The notes: generated by a model from the sequence alone, not told the origin. A DNA stretch of 64,000 bases from Acanthosepion lycidas (GCA_963932145.1 OZ010578.1:43912404-43976403); one strand, 5' to 3'. Numbered from the stretch's first letter, positions 35,040 to 46,399 are shown. Numbers and translations are program-made.

Positions 35040-35521
35040 AAGAAACTTAAAAGCCATGATCACTTAAATCTTGAAACAGCATTAAAAAAAACAGTGTATA
35101 CAAATAAAAATACTTTGTCTGCTTTTTGCTGCTAGATAACTGTAAATAAACACCTAAATGCAGACACCTAAATGCAGACACCTAAATCCACTGCTGTTTT
35201 CTCTTCAATTAAATCAAACACTCTTGTACAGACATGAACTGAGAGAAGTATAGAAACATATGAACAGGCTATGAAAAGTTCTTGGTTGACCCATTTCCCA
35301 AAATCTGACCCAATGAATAAACAAAATCTTTTAAATCCCTTCTTGGTTGGGCTGTGACCTTTTTAGAAGCTACTTGCATATGTGCATCTATAAATATCTG
35401 CTATTATTTGATAACATATAAGACACTTCTCTCCATTTCAACAGAAAATATTAGAAAAAAAAAATAGTTGCTGAGTGGCACCATTAAAAGAACTTCAGCC
35501 ATGTTCCTGCATTGGCTTGTT

Positions 35522-35757
35522 TAAAAAAAAGAAAAAAACAAATTTCATTCTGCACATTTATTACAAATTAATCAAATTTTAATATTTAGTGGGCAGGATG
35601 GAATTCATATCCTATTATATATAGTAGATATATACTTCAAAATATGAGTCAATTTTTTTTTATTTTTGCTTTGCAATAAATAAGAATTTAATGCATAAAT
35701 ACATAAAAATTCCAACAATCCTTAAGGTCTTTTTTTTTTTTTTTTTTGTTTCCAAAA
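35522..35757. repeat. Left arm of 236-bp inverted duplication
   Basis: This arm is nearly identical in reverse complement to 36988-37232, including GAATTCATATCCTATTATAT, GTGGGCAGGATGG and the poly-T/poly-A ends. Differences are mostly in homopolymer lengths and a few bases (TATATATAGTAGA versus TAAATATAGTAGA in reverse). Confidence 0.9.
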
Positions 35758-35989
35758 ATCCTTTTAAAAAGATCAAAAGCAAAAGTATTTAAAACTCCTT
35801 TCCACACCCTGATTTCTAACCTATTCATAAAGATCTGAGTCAGGTAACTTTATCATAAGGGAGCATTAGGGTGCAGGGTAAGCTCCAAAGTACTATCAAA
35901 AAGATAACCCAAAATTGATAAAGCTCTGTATCCTTTTCAAAGTTGTGTAATATGTTATATAGAACAAGCATAGCAATAAAATGTGTGAT

Positions 35990-36010
35990 ATATATATATA
36001 TATATATATA
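35990..36010. repeat. (TA)n microsatellite
   Basis: A short TA run inside the spacer of the 35.5/37.2 kb inverted repeat. Confidence 0.9.
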
Positions 36011-36719
36011 TCATGTACACACACACAAGCAAGCACTCAGTTGGACAGAAACCCATTTCCAAAATAAGTAATGTTCAAAAAGTGAAATGGGATAGTGTAA
36101 GTCTTCAAATTTATATTAAAATTGTTCTGAACATTCATTTTCATTGAAAAGGCAACAGAAAATTGCAGATTAAATTTTAAATAGGATTTAAATGAATGGC
36201 ACTATTAAAAGAAAAAATAAAATACATTACCTTCATCTTCCTTCCATTATCAATTATGATAAAAAGAAAACCCACCAAAGACTAGTAAGTAATCTAAAGT
36301 AGAAAGTCAATTATCCTTTACAGAATACACATCATATAGAAATCTTAAAATGTAAAATACATTAATCTAGTCACCATTTCAAAGAAGTCAGAGTTCAGCG
36401 GAGTGAATGAATTAACCCTCTTCTTTAAGGTGTCATGAATGATGCATGTTTGGGTAGTTATAACTATACAAGCAAGCATGAATCAAAAAGAGACATGTAT
36501 GTCTCTTTTTAGGTGATCATGTCACTCCACAACCTTCTCTTTCATGAATATCTGTGAATTTCTGTAACTTCTTGGGAAAGATAATGGAGTAGTTTCCTGT
36601 AATATTCTCCACTGTTTTGAATTCAGAGTTGTCCATGTTATGTTATGGTTTACAAGTCAATTTAATGATATTCTTGCATTAAGAAATACAATGTATGTGA
36701 GAATCTCTTCACAGATGAA

Positions 36720-36960
36720 GATTAGACTTGAGGCAAGAGAGATATGATTCTACAAAAAGATGCTGAGAATATCATGGACTAAATGTGTGAGCAACAACGA
36801 AGTTTTAAAGAAAATGGGGGAGGAAAAAGGGCATTTACAATTAAAAAATAGTTGAAATTTCAGGGACACACAATGAGAACAGTGCGCCTGGAGAATCATA
36901 GGTGGGAGTGAAGCAATAAACCAGAAGAGAGTTACACAGGAGAGAAGTGTGAGCAAAGAA
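36720..36960 (+). mobile_element. RTE-like LINE fragment
   Basis: Read in shifted frames the stretch gives LEARE(I)WFYKKMLRIS, WTKCVSN and QKIVEISGTHNENSA(P)GES. It corresponds to the ATEMWFYRRMLRIPWTEHVSN...LKFLGHIMR motif block also found at 4140-4400. It lies within the spacer between the inverted arms. Confidence 0.65.
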
Positions 36961-36987
36961 ACTATTAGAATAGAACTTATAGTTACA

Positions 36988-37232
36988 TTTGGAAACAAAA
37001 AAAAAAAAAAAAAAAGACCTGAAGGATTGTTGGAATTTTTATGTATTTATGCATTAAATTCTTATTTATTGCAAAGCAAAAATAAAAAAAATATTGGCTC
37101 ATATTTTGAAGTATATATCTACTATATTTAATAGGATATGAATTCCATCCTGCCCACTAAATATTAAAATTTGATTAATTTGTAATAAATGTGCAGAATG
37201 AAATTTGTTTTTTTTTTTTGTTTTTTTTTTAG
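36988..37232. repeat. Right arm of 236-bp inverted duplication
   Basis: Reverse complement of 35522-35757, separated by about 1.23 kb. The spacer contains the RTE-like fragment. The arm ends only about 10 bp before the next palindrome at 37242. Confidence 0.9.
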
Positions 37233-37241
37233 ACAATCATG

Positions 37242-37403
37242 ATGAGCTCTACTACATGGTATCTTGAATGCATGAATTTAACTGTAGTACTTGATTGGTT
37301 ACTCAGTTTCATTTTTATTTTTCAACAGTAAAATGAAACCGAGTAACCAATCAAGTACTACAGTTAAATTCATGCATTCAAGATACCATGTAGTAGAGTT
37401 CAT
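37242..37403. repeat. About 160-bp palindrome with 75-bp arms
   Basis: The left arm (TGAGCTCTACTACATGGTAT, CTTGAATGCATGAATTTAAC, TGTAGTACTTGATTGGTTAC) is inverted on the right with only one or two differences and a loop of about 13 nt. The right arm is continuous with the minus-strand LINE fragment at 37378-37690. The left arm is therefore an inverted copy of the LINE's edge, as a template-switch or snapback event would make. Confidence 0.9.
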
Positions 37404-37690
37404 AAGAAACACTACCAGGAAAATATTCATAGAAAAGAAAGAAGGAAGCCACATCATGAGGGTGGGATAGTGACCGAAGTCGAAATGCCAGGTCAGGACT
37501 GAGAACATTACAGACACTTCTTTGAATTGTGTTGAGAATCTCATAACCAGAAAACCAAACCAGATATGGCAGCAATATTCTATGTATGAAGGAATGGTTT
37601 ATTTTTACATGTGCAAGATGGAATCTGAGGAGGAAAATCTGGCATGACAGAATGAACCAACCTTAGCAGCAGGCCTAACAATTGATTCAA
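37378..37690 (-). mobile_element. LINE RT fragment, jockey-like
   Basis: The minus-strand frames read LPYLVWFSGYEILNTIQRSV, then CNVLSPDLAFRLRSLSHPHD and VASFFLFYEYF. They match the RT C-terminal segment at 1119-1440. It is 5'-truncated. The 37690-37800 stretch on the plus strand carries another tail (CATCTTAGTGGCTTTATTG). Confidence 0.75.
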
Positions 37691-37871
37691 TATAATCCAC
37701 TTTTTTTTTTATTCTCTCACAGTCATTAACTCTTTGCATCTTAGTGGCTTTATTGTCTTGCTTATGGTAAAATGATTAAAAAACATTTAAACACTTTTCT
37801 AGTGAATGAGGTGTTGTTGTTACCTTCTTTTTTTGAAAAATAACACCAAGATATTGTCAGTCGGTATAGTA

Positions 37872-38760
37872 AGGGTGGGCAAACTACAGCCAACAGGCCA
37901 CATGCAACCTGCCTGATGATTTTATATATTTAATATGAAATGGCAATTCTCCAGTAACTCATTTACTACAAAATTGACATATCACATCATGTACTATCAC
38001 AGGCACAAGAATCACTATATGTCCTACACTGACTTGATGTCAATGCCCAATCATCAGCAGAGTATGAACGGATGCAGGAACCGTGGTGCACGTGCGTACA
38101 TAAGATATCATTTCTAAGCTTTGCTATAAACATAAGGATCTAGGTGCCTATGTGTAAATGTCATTTCTGAGCTTTATTATAAATGTAGTGATCGAGATGC
38201 CTGTGTGTACTCCAACTGCTGATAAACATGATATTTCTGCACTTCAATATAAATGTCTCAAGAAATTTATCACTTTCTTATAGTAAAAGATTGCACAAAT
38301 ATCATTAATAATAATACACATATTAAATATTCAACTAATTTTGCATAGCTTTGTGCAGTCTGTTCACAAAATGTATGAAACAAATAAATGTACAAATAGC
38401 ATGCATATATGATTGTTATTTATATTACTGTTATTATTGGGGTACCACCCATTTTATAAAGGGCCAACAATAATGCAGTCCTCCATAAGTTTGCCCACCT
38501 GTATGCTAGAGAATTTTAATTTCTGAGTCATGTAATGTTTAAAATAAACATCCTACACTTCTATTAGACACCTAAGAATAAATTCTCATATTTGTACAGC
38601 CTTTTCCAAAATATGTTTAATAAGTAAATAAATGTACAAATAATATGCATGGTGGTTATATTGTCATTGTGAAACTTGTGTTATTGTGATGCAGCCCATT
38701 TTACAAAGAGTTAACAATGATGTGACCTTCCTTAAAAGAAAAGAAGTTTGCCAACCCTTG
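37872..38760. mobile_element. hAT-like non-autonomous element with duplicated right end
   Basis: The left end AAGGGTGGGCAAACTACAGCC and the reversed right end GCAAGGGTTGGCAAACTTC make imperfect TIRs of the CAGGGGTGGGCAAAC type known in hAT elements. A second right end, reversed CAGGTGGGCAAACTTATGG, lies at 38485-38505. The segments before the two right ends (38340-38505 and 38590-38760) are related: CAAATAAATGTACAAATA, then GCCCATTTTA(C/T)AAAG and (G/T)CCAACAATAATG-like. No transposase is present, and the target duplication could not be confirmed. Confidence 0.6.
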
Positions 38761-39780
38761 CTCTATACTATATGTTTTCAGACCTATTAAGCATCTCAAA
38801 TTCAAACATCTTTATTAACCAAGTATAGATCTATGATGCCATTACTGTGCACAGTCAGTCCTAGGTCTTTTTTTTAGTTTTCATTCTGTAGTCAATAGAT
38901 TCAACATAAACAATACCACCCTCACTTCTCACCCTCCTAACATCACATCACTTAGAATCTCAATGGTATATACCAGGTAACCTATGCCACACCCTTCTTA
39001 GATTTTCTTTAAAAAAGAAGAAAAAAAAAAGACACACACACACACACACACACACACATTATATCTAATGCACCTGACTACAAATTGAGTATTCAAGATT
39101 GCACAACAGAATTACAAATATAACTTAGACATTAGGTTTTAGATAAGCAAAAATAAGGAGATACACAAGGACAGAAAAACTCATCAAAACAGCTGGGGGT
39201 AAGGGAAAAGGGTTTACTGAAAAAGGGTAAGGTCATAAGTTTTACCTGAGTCACCAGGGAAGATAATACAAAAAAAAAAAGAAATTAGTTATTAAGAAAA
39301 ATAAGGCAAATAAAGTTGTGTGTATTCCCAAAATAACAGGCCTCGTCACCAGTGTAGTTATATGATTAAGTAAATAAATACTAAAAGGCCCCTTTGGGTA
39401 CCATAACATACCTGTCCCCAAATTATAAGCAAATCTCCACCCAGTTTGAGTGCACAAATGGAATAAGGATGAGGGATGATAAACATTAACGTAGTACTAT
39501 ATCTACCTATATAGACATCTACTTAAATCATATCGACATTATCATGTATATTTGTATCATATGCATATATGGTGATTACTATTATTATTTAGTTGCACAA
39601 ATCTTTCACAAATATTTTTCACACAATCATTCCATTGTTGAATATCTTTTGCTATTTTTTCTGACATCAACAAAGGGAGATTGTTGCCTCTTTTTTACTT
39701 TGGTCTTTCCAATGCACGGGAGGCCTACCCTTTGGTATTATTGCAGTAAAATCATTTAGAAAATATGGAGAAACATGCCC
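38760..39780. other. Intronic DNA with (AC)n microsatellite
   Basis: An (AC)n run is at 39031-39058. Open frames at 39251-39457 and 39544-39759 have no recognisable domain. No exon was called. Confidence 0.45.
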
Positions 39781-39789
39781 ACAATATGA

Positions 39790-40378
39790 CAGTGTCAAAA
39801 GGATGATTTTTCCCATGACATCACTTTTTTTTTTAACTAGCTTCACTCTTTGGCAATGTTTGTTTTAAAAAGCAATGATTAGAATTGGAATAAAAACTAA
39901 ACATGATAAAAGTGAATTTATACATTTTATTTTTTTTGTTTTTGAGAATTTACAACAAAAATATTAAACACTTTATTTACAAAAATAATTTTATATTTAC
40001 ATTCTAAAAACTAATACAATTAAAACTAATGCAATATTTATCATTTACCAATTTATAAGGAAATGAATATGAAAATCTTTTATTCATAAATTTAAAAAAT
40101 TATTAAAATATGTGAACTATAAATAAATTTTTATTATTTACTATTTTATAAAGTTTGAATCAGTTAGCAATTAACCAATGTTTTGCAAGCCATTCCAATG
40201 AATAATAGTGTAAATAAATAATGTCTTAGTGTTTATTATTTTTGTTGTAAATTCTCAAGAACAAAGAAAATGTATAAATTTATTTTCATATGTTGAGGTT
40301 TTATTCCAATTCTAACCATTGCTTTTTAAAACAAACATTGCCAAAGAATAAAGGTAGTAAAAAAGTGATGTCAAAAGA
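39790..40378. mobile_element. Inverted-repeat DNA element, copy 2
   Basis: The left end TGTCAAAAGGATGATTTTTC, ATGACATCACTTTTTTTTT, CTTTGGCAATGTTTG is matched in reverse by the right end (reversed ACACTTTTTCTTTTGACATC, ACTTTTTTACTACC, CTTTGGCAATGTTTG). The interior AATTTTATATTTACATTCTAAAAACTAAT matches copy 1 at 23530-23600. Arms are roughly 100 bp. Confidence 0.68.
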
Positions 40379-40379
40379 A

Positions 40380-41280
40380 AAAGTGTCCTAAGTTTTCAGA
40401 ATTTATGAAAAATGTAGTCCCTGATACACGGAACAGAAAAAAATGTCAAAGGTTCAACATATTAAAATTATTATATCATTGAAATAAATTTAAAAGTTAA
40501 CAATACATATGATTCCACAAATAACAATTTGTCAGAAGGGAAAGACATTTCCCTTAATGCAGTTAATTACTATGAACTGATTAGAAATAATTTTCAAAAG
40601 TGAAGGCCATTAAAAACAAAAAGTAATTATCTGCTTAGATAGATTCATATTTATTGAAATAAAGTATGGATGCCTCCTCTTTGTGCATTTAGTTTCACTT
40701 TTTTTGTAATTTTTTCAAAACAGTAATTACATACTTGTTTCTTCCTCACATTTATTTTAAAATACATAACTGTGGCAAATCAGCATGCATCTATTTATTT
40801 ACCATGAAGTCATGTGACATAATTTTCCAGTCATACTGATTGTTTTACAATGACACACCCATATAGCCTCTTCACCTATCAAGTTGTCAAACTTCTGAAA
40901 TAACTGTTTATGAAAAAGTTCTAATATAGTGTAGAAAATGTACAAATATATGTTGCATTAAGTCATTTACATGTGTAAATTTTGTTTACCACTGTTTTTA
41001 GTTCAAATAGGAGCAGTACCACAACAATCTTCTGAGATTGCAGACCTGGATGTAAGTGAACACTGGAGCAAATTTTGACTTCTTATATTGCTTACAGTGA
41101 CAAACACAGTGTCACATATGCAGGCAGAGAGAAAAATGAGAGGGGAGCAGGATTTATATTAGACTAAGACGTGAAAAAAATGTGTTCTGGGATGTTATTA
41201 ACTATATGATAGAATTTTTCTAGCTAATGGAAGCCTTTTAACATATACATCATTCATATATACATTATCTATGCACAGAC
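40380..41280. other. Intronic DNA, no gene seen
   Basis: No element or exon was recognised. Confidence 0.4.
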
Positions 41281-43130
41281 AGCACAAAGTATGGAAGAAA
41301 TGGAAAAGTTTTAGTGCATGCGAGACCAGACCAGGGTTTAATGCAAGTTGCAGGAAATTACAACTGTCATAGGAGAGTTTAATGACAAATTAGGGAAGGA
41401 GAGGATGATGAAACAGTTGACAAATTCGGACTAAGAACTCCTAATGAATATGAAGAAAAATGGGTTCATTGGTGCACAGTGAATGACCAACCAACTTCTA
41501 AGTGATATGTAACCTTAAAGTGAAACTCTGGAAATTGAAGAGACCAAAGCAGCACCTAAATTGCAATACAACAGACTCCTGAATTACTCAAATTTGAAGT
41601 ATTTAGACAGCATTAAAAGCAGATACAATGAAGTAAAACTTGAAAGTCAAACACAGTGAGAGTTACTTAATAACATCAGCAAACAGGTTCATCCCAAACA
41701 GAACTCAAAGAAAAACAGAATGGATAACAAATGAAATTCTTGACATGAGAAAAAGGAGACAGCAAACAATGCCAAGGTGTAGCATGGAATATAGGACATT
41801 GCACAAAGAAATTAGGAATAAATGCAGACAGGCAAAAGAGGAAGGGTTCAATGAAAAATAGAAAGAATAAGCATTACAGATAAAGCAGATATGCATAAAA
41901 GTATAATAAAGCTAAAAAGACAGGTTCATCAACAGGGTACATAAAATGCAAGGACAGAACAGAGATAAGGATCTGAAACAGATGCCAAATGAAAGAGGAC
42001 AACCTGCAATAGACAAATATCAAAAGACCAAAAATATTAAAATCTGAAGTGAAATCAGCAGTGGCGAAATTAAACAGAAACAACGTAGCAGGATCAGTCA
42101 ACATTAATAGAAATGCTGGCAGGCTTAGATGATTTCAGTATTGACAAGATCAGATATAATAAATGAAATATACAACAGTGGCAACATATCGGAAGATCTA
42201 AATCCATAAGATTCATTCTTATAGTTCTGTGCCCTGACTAAATGAATTTAAGCATGCTACTAGATTGGCATTTAGGTCCCACCCTTTTACTGTTGAATTA
42301 GTTAAATGTAACTGCCACTTCTACTCCAGCAGTTTCTTTTCTCGTGCTTCCTGACAGTGGAACTCCCTTCCGCTTGCATCCCTGATAAGTACAATCTTCA
42401 AAAATTAAATGCAACATCAATCGCCATCTTCTGTTGCTTTGATCCTCATTCCTTGTTTATCCATTCTTCAATCCCCTCTATACAGTCTTTTCCCTCACTT
42501 TCACTCTCTGTAAACCCTGCATGCTAGTGACTATCCTGCCTTAGTTGAGGTGAAATGCTTAGAAGAAGAAAAAAAAATGCCAAGGGCAAACAAATGTGAA
42601 CTCCATCAAATAATTAGCCTTATATGAGACATAATAAAAATTATCCAAATTCCAAGCAGAATTAGACTAGGAATACGATAGTGAAAGACTCTTGAACAAA
42701 GAATGCAATATTTATGCTCAGAATGGTATCAGAAAAAGCAATAAAAATGCAAAAGATTGCATAACTATGTTTTATAGATTATGCAAATATGTTTGATAAA
42801 GTATGTCACAATGAACTGTTTGAACTGCTAGGTAAGCTTGATTTATTTAGGAAGTGTATTAAATCCAGAATTTTAAACTGGAAACAAACCACCTGCATAT
42901 GGATGGAAAAATAGAAAGAGGTATAAAGAAAAGAATTTGTCCTCTCACCAGATTTATTCAACCTTTACTGTGAAGCAATCCTGAGAGAATTAGAGGTCCT
43001 ACCAAGATTCTTTATTGGCAGTCACAATCTTACCATAACTCATTGTAGAAATGAGACACAGAAAGGAAACTACAGGAATTCCTACAGAAAATAGTAAAGG
43101 AAAGCAAAAAGAAAGGATATATGACAGCAA
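41280..43130 (+). mobile_element. RTE-like LINE, endonuclease to RT, decayed
   Basis: From 5' to 3', in changing frames, the stretch shows these pieces. First is a decayed endonuclease end (GEFNDKLGR, then LRTPNEYEEKWVHW-like). The linker at 41640-41861 includes RRQQTMPRCSMEYRTLHKEI and RNKCRQAKEEGFNEK. RT start follows as AVAKLKRNNVAGSVN and AGLDDFSIDKI. The palm region FYRLCKYV corresponds to the usual CFIDYAKAF in broken form. Late pieces are TERKLQEFLQKIVKESKKKG. These are the animal LINE proteins often annotated 'craniofacial development protein 2-like'. Stops and frameshifts abound. A jockey-like LINE tail interrupts it at 42240-42580. Confidence 0.78.
42240..42580 (+). mobile_element. 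Jockey-like LINE tail nested in RTE-like LINE
   Basis: The stretch begins about GAATTTAAGCATGCTACTAG and includes TCTCGTGCTTCC..GTGGAACTCCCTTCC, matching 'SFFSRAS..WNSLP'. It continues with TCTGTAAACCCTGCATGC and TTGAGGTGAAATGC, and ends in an A-run at about 42567-42575. The RTE-like frame is interrupted between SIFI-like sequence before it and RANKCELHQ after it. The jockey-like copy is therefore the younger insertion. Confidence 0.7.
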
Positions 43131-43139
43131 TATCCAGTG

Positions 43140-43290
43140 AATGGATCAATGGTAGACTTATAAATATGTAAGATATATTCTGACAAAAAAAATTGTCTAG
43201 CACAACACAATGAACCAACTTTTCTAGCAGTAGGTCTAGCAAATTATTCTATATAACCTTTCCACTTCACGTCAATGGAAAAATTGGCTT
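43140..43290 (-). mobile_element. LINE RT fragment, jockey-like
   Basis: The minus strand reads LLEKLVHCVVLDNFFCQNIS, the same as 'LLGKLVHCVVLDN' at 11330-11380, followed by YIFISLPLIH. It is short and truncated. Confidence 0.55.
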
Positions 43291-43389
43291 TCACTAAACT
43301 TGGTATTGAACAGGACTGTCTTCAGAGTTTTTGTTTGTTTGGGTTTTATGGCATATCAACCACTGTGGGTTATTTAATGCCAAATCCAG

Positions 43390-43394
<5 letters not shown>

Positions 43395-43432
<38 letters not shown>
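43395..43432. repeat. (TA)n microsatellite
   Basis: A pure TA run. The sequence before it (TTTTATGGCATATCAACCACTG, TGGGTTATTTAATGCCAAA) is the SINE-tail-like motif also seen at 20550 and 18290. Confidence 0.9.
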
Positions 43433-43435
<3 letters not shown>

Positions 43436-43689
43436 AAATATATGAATTTTAAATGCCTATTTTGTATGGAACATTTTTAGCAAGCTAGAGCTCATTTGCT
43501 TGAACACTGCAAAATAATCCTAGGTACTTTTGTTTAAGTCAAGAATTTACATTTGATAAGGACATTTTATTTTCAAAATGGTAAAAGGTCTATGTTGTTT
43601 ACACATCAGTCTACATCTTTGATAAGAGACCAATTCTTTTTAGAAAATCCAATATAAATTTTTGGTTCAGTTTTTGCAAATAATTTCTT

Positions 43690-44160
43690 CATGTTCTTGA
43701 TTGATTAATTGTTTTGTTTAACGGCATCTCAAACTTAGTGGTCACTTTATGCCGAAAATGATTTTGAGTGACTTTAAAAGTCAAAAATGTATAGCTGGCA
43801 ACATTATGGTTAAAAAAAAAAAAAAAAAAAAAAAACATAGCTGGCAACATTGTTTCAAAAACACATAGCTGGCAACATTTTTCCGAAAACATTATCTGAG
43901 ACCTTGCTGCTGGATGTAGTTCATCGCCGTACCCAGGACGCGGATGTAGTTTATCGTCATACCCAGGATGCAGATGTAGTTTATCGTCATACCCAGGACG
44001 TTTAAAAATGTATAGCTGGCAACACTATGGTTTCAAAAACGCACAGCTGGCAACATTGTTTTTCCAAAAACATTATCTGAGGCCTTGCTGTTGGATGTAG
44101 TTTATCGCCATACCCAGGACGCGGATGTAGTTTATCGTCATACCCAGGACATTTCAGAGT
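43690..44160. repeat. 30-bp minisatellite within a duplicated block
   Basis: The unit GGATGTAGTTTATCGTCATA plus CCCAGGACGC has a 30-bp period, with GATGTAG at 43913, 43943 and 43973, then again at 44094 and 44124. Around it, TATAGCTGGCAACATTATGG-type segments and ATTATCTGAGGCCTTGCTG recur. The whole block of roughly 180-215 bp is thus present twice. On the minus strand 30 bp equals ten codons (GYGDKLHP-type), so the frame stays open without implying a gene. The unit also occurs at 2903-2930. Confidence 0.85.
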
Positions 44161-44649
44161 TTTGATTACTGTAAGGCATTTATCTGACCGAGAGATGAGT
44201 GTAAATTGAGAGGCAGTAAAGAAGGAATAAAATAAATTGCAGAAAATGACAATGACCAATAAAAATCAGAATTATAAATTGAACTATCCCACTGTTATTG
44301 AACATTTGTCTCCAGAATAGATTCCAGTCCAGAAAATCTACGATCACATGCAAAAATAAATGCCTAGCATTAAAACTGCCCTTTTGCATGCAAAAATTAA
44401 AAACCAATCAGTTGAGTATCATCTGAGGAAGAAATCCATTGAAAAACAAGCAACAATGAGGATGGCCTGTAGAAGTAATTTTTGTTGAAAAACAAGTCTT
44501 CTCTTTCTGTAACTCAGGTCATTATGAATGTAGGACTTAAAACTTTTCAGCAAAGCCTTGTATATTATATTAAATTGAATTTAAATTCATACATGGAATT
44601 CACAGGAAGTATCATACATTTTATAAATATTTTTATTACTTCAAACATT

Positions 44650-44962
44650 TTTAGTGAGCATGCATATTTGAGTAGATGCTCCATTTTATTTTAAACACTA
44701 TTTCATCTGCACACTAAAAATTTATTACAGAAAATGTGCCCTCTGGCAGGATTTGAACATGCATCCTCCTTTTTAGGAGAAACAAACATCTGATACAGCA
44801 TGCTTTAACCACTTGGCTACAAAGAGCTTCAGAAACAAGAAAGGTTCTAATTCCCTTTAAAGCATTCTTAGTCATTCAGATTTCCTGCAAGGTATAATCT
44901 GCTAAGTTTTGTACACAGGTGCAGGTCGGTAGACAAAATAAAATAATTCAAATCCACTAAAT

Positions 44963-44965
<3 letters not shown>
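44650..44965 (-). mobile_element. tRNA-like repeat (pol III boxes on minus strand)
   Basis: On the minus strand 44825-44741 reads TGTAGCCAAGTGGTTAAAGC (box A region) and, 40 bp on, GCATGTTCAAATCCTGCCAG (box B). The sequence is tRNA-shaped but its first and last bases do not form an acceptor stem, so it is a SINE head and not a tRNA gene. Flanks include GAGCATGCATATTTGAGTAGATGC and GTCGGTAGACAAAATAAAA, shared with 29041-29185. Confidence 0.55.
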
Positions 44966-44997
<32 letters not shown>

Positions 44998-45178
44998 CTT
45001 AACTTTTTAAATATCAATTTAATATCCCCCCCCCCCCCCGAAGACTGGAAATTTTACTCATTGATGTTGGGATAAAAACTGATATTTAAAAAGTTAAGTA
45101 ATGTTTTCATATAATATCATTAAGGCTCTATTTTTAATATTGAGAATTATATACAGAAATATCTGCCATTTCTTAAAT

Positions 45179-45215
<37 letters not shown>
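44966..45215. repeat. TA microsatellites, poly-C and small hairpin
   Basis: (TA)n runs at 44968-44995 and 45182-45213 bracket a C-run (45027-45039). Also present is an inverted pair, AACTTTTTAAATATCAATTT at 45001 and GATATTTAAAAAGTTAAGT at about 45080, able to form a stem of about 20 bp. Confidence 0.8.
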
Positions 45216-45219
<4 letters not shown>

Positions 45220-45223
<4 letters not shown>

Positions 45224-46380
45224 TAAACTTTAAATCAGATTATCTTGTGATAATACTACCTACCTCATAGTTAATCTGCTCTTTAAATAGAAAAAATATA
45301 TAAAAAGAAGGGGGAGATGTCACTATCTTTCTACTAATCAAGGTATTTACATAAGTGTGGTCTGTTATCTCAATCAACTTCTGACAAGGTTTTCAGGTTA
45401 TTTCCATAATGAAATTAAGAAAATACCTTCAAACACACCTTCTCTATAAACGGGTGCAGACACTGTGGGTATAAAATAAAAGTTGGGTACATAACCATCT
45501 CCTTCGGTATCAGTTCTTTCCTTATCTTGTTCATTTTCTTTAATCAGTGAGTTTTCTTACTGTGTTTCAGTACACCTCCATATTTAATTAAAAGAACAAA
45601 AAAAAAAAAAAAAAAAAAAAGGAGGGGCACCTCTCTCTCTCTATCATGTGGGTGGGTGTAACAATGAGCAAGTGGATGTAAGCATTGGTTAAGCAGACAA
45701 TTTTTATCTGGTAGTTGATAGTTCAATCCCATAAAAACAGAGTAGTTCATTTATTTTTGTAACAAATTGAGAACTTAACTAGCATGAGATATTTCTCCCA
45801 CCTAGACAGTAGAATAAAAACAATCTAAGACCATGTATTAAATGAAGGGTTTGGCTCAAAATTCTGAAAAGGACATCAATTCAAATAATTCATTGAACCA
45901 TAAAATTCCTTATCTCAGAAATTCAGTCAAATTGTGTGTGCGTGAGAGAGAGTGAATGTGTGTATTCCTGCTGGGTCTCTATTTTAAATCCCATGCATAC
46001 ACTAGACAGCTAACATTCTTTGCAGTTTGCCGATCTCATCTACTTAGCAGGACAAACCTAAAATCTCAGGTAGTTAGCATACTAACAAAACTAACAATGG
46101 TGGGTACAGAAATACATGAAAGGTGGTAATCTAAAGCATTGCATTAACATTAAAATAAAAAATAAAAATAATTGCAAATGAACCACCAAAAAGAAACAGC
46201 TCCCCAAGCCTATTAAAAATGCTCAACAGCCTAGACAAACCTAAGCAAGAGACATACTTTTATAAGTAAATTACCCAGTATGGGGCAGAAAATAGAAGAG
46301 AAAATAGTGCTCAATATCTCATTATGGAGCAAATATATTATTCCCATGAAGGTGTCTCTTCTAGCCAGCTACTGATTACC
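45220..46380. other. Intronic DNA, partial SINE end
   Basis: 45790-45930 weakly matches the 'AAACGTTG' family linker and end (ATTAAATGAAGGGTTTGGCTC, then CCTTATCTCAGAAATTC) but lacks the diagnostic motif. An A-run is at 45600-45620. No exon was recognised. Confidence 0.4.
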
Positions 46381-46399
46381 CAAAATTTTATACTTTCAG

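Noticed and set aside
44741..44825. tRNA gene on the minus strand
   Set aside because: Box A and box B resemble a tRNA, but no acceptor stem forms and the sequence is embedded in a dispersed repeat.
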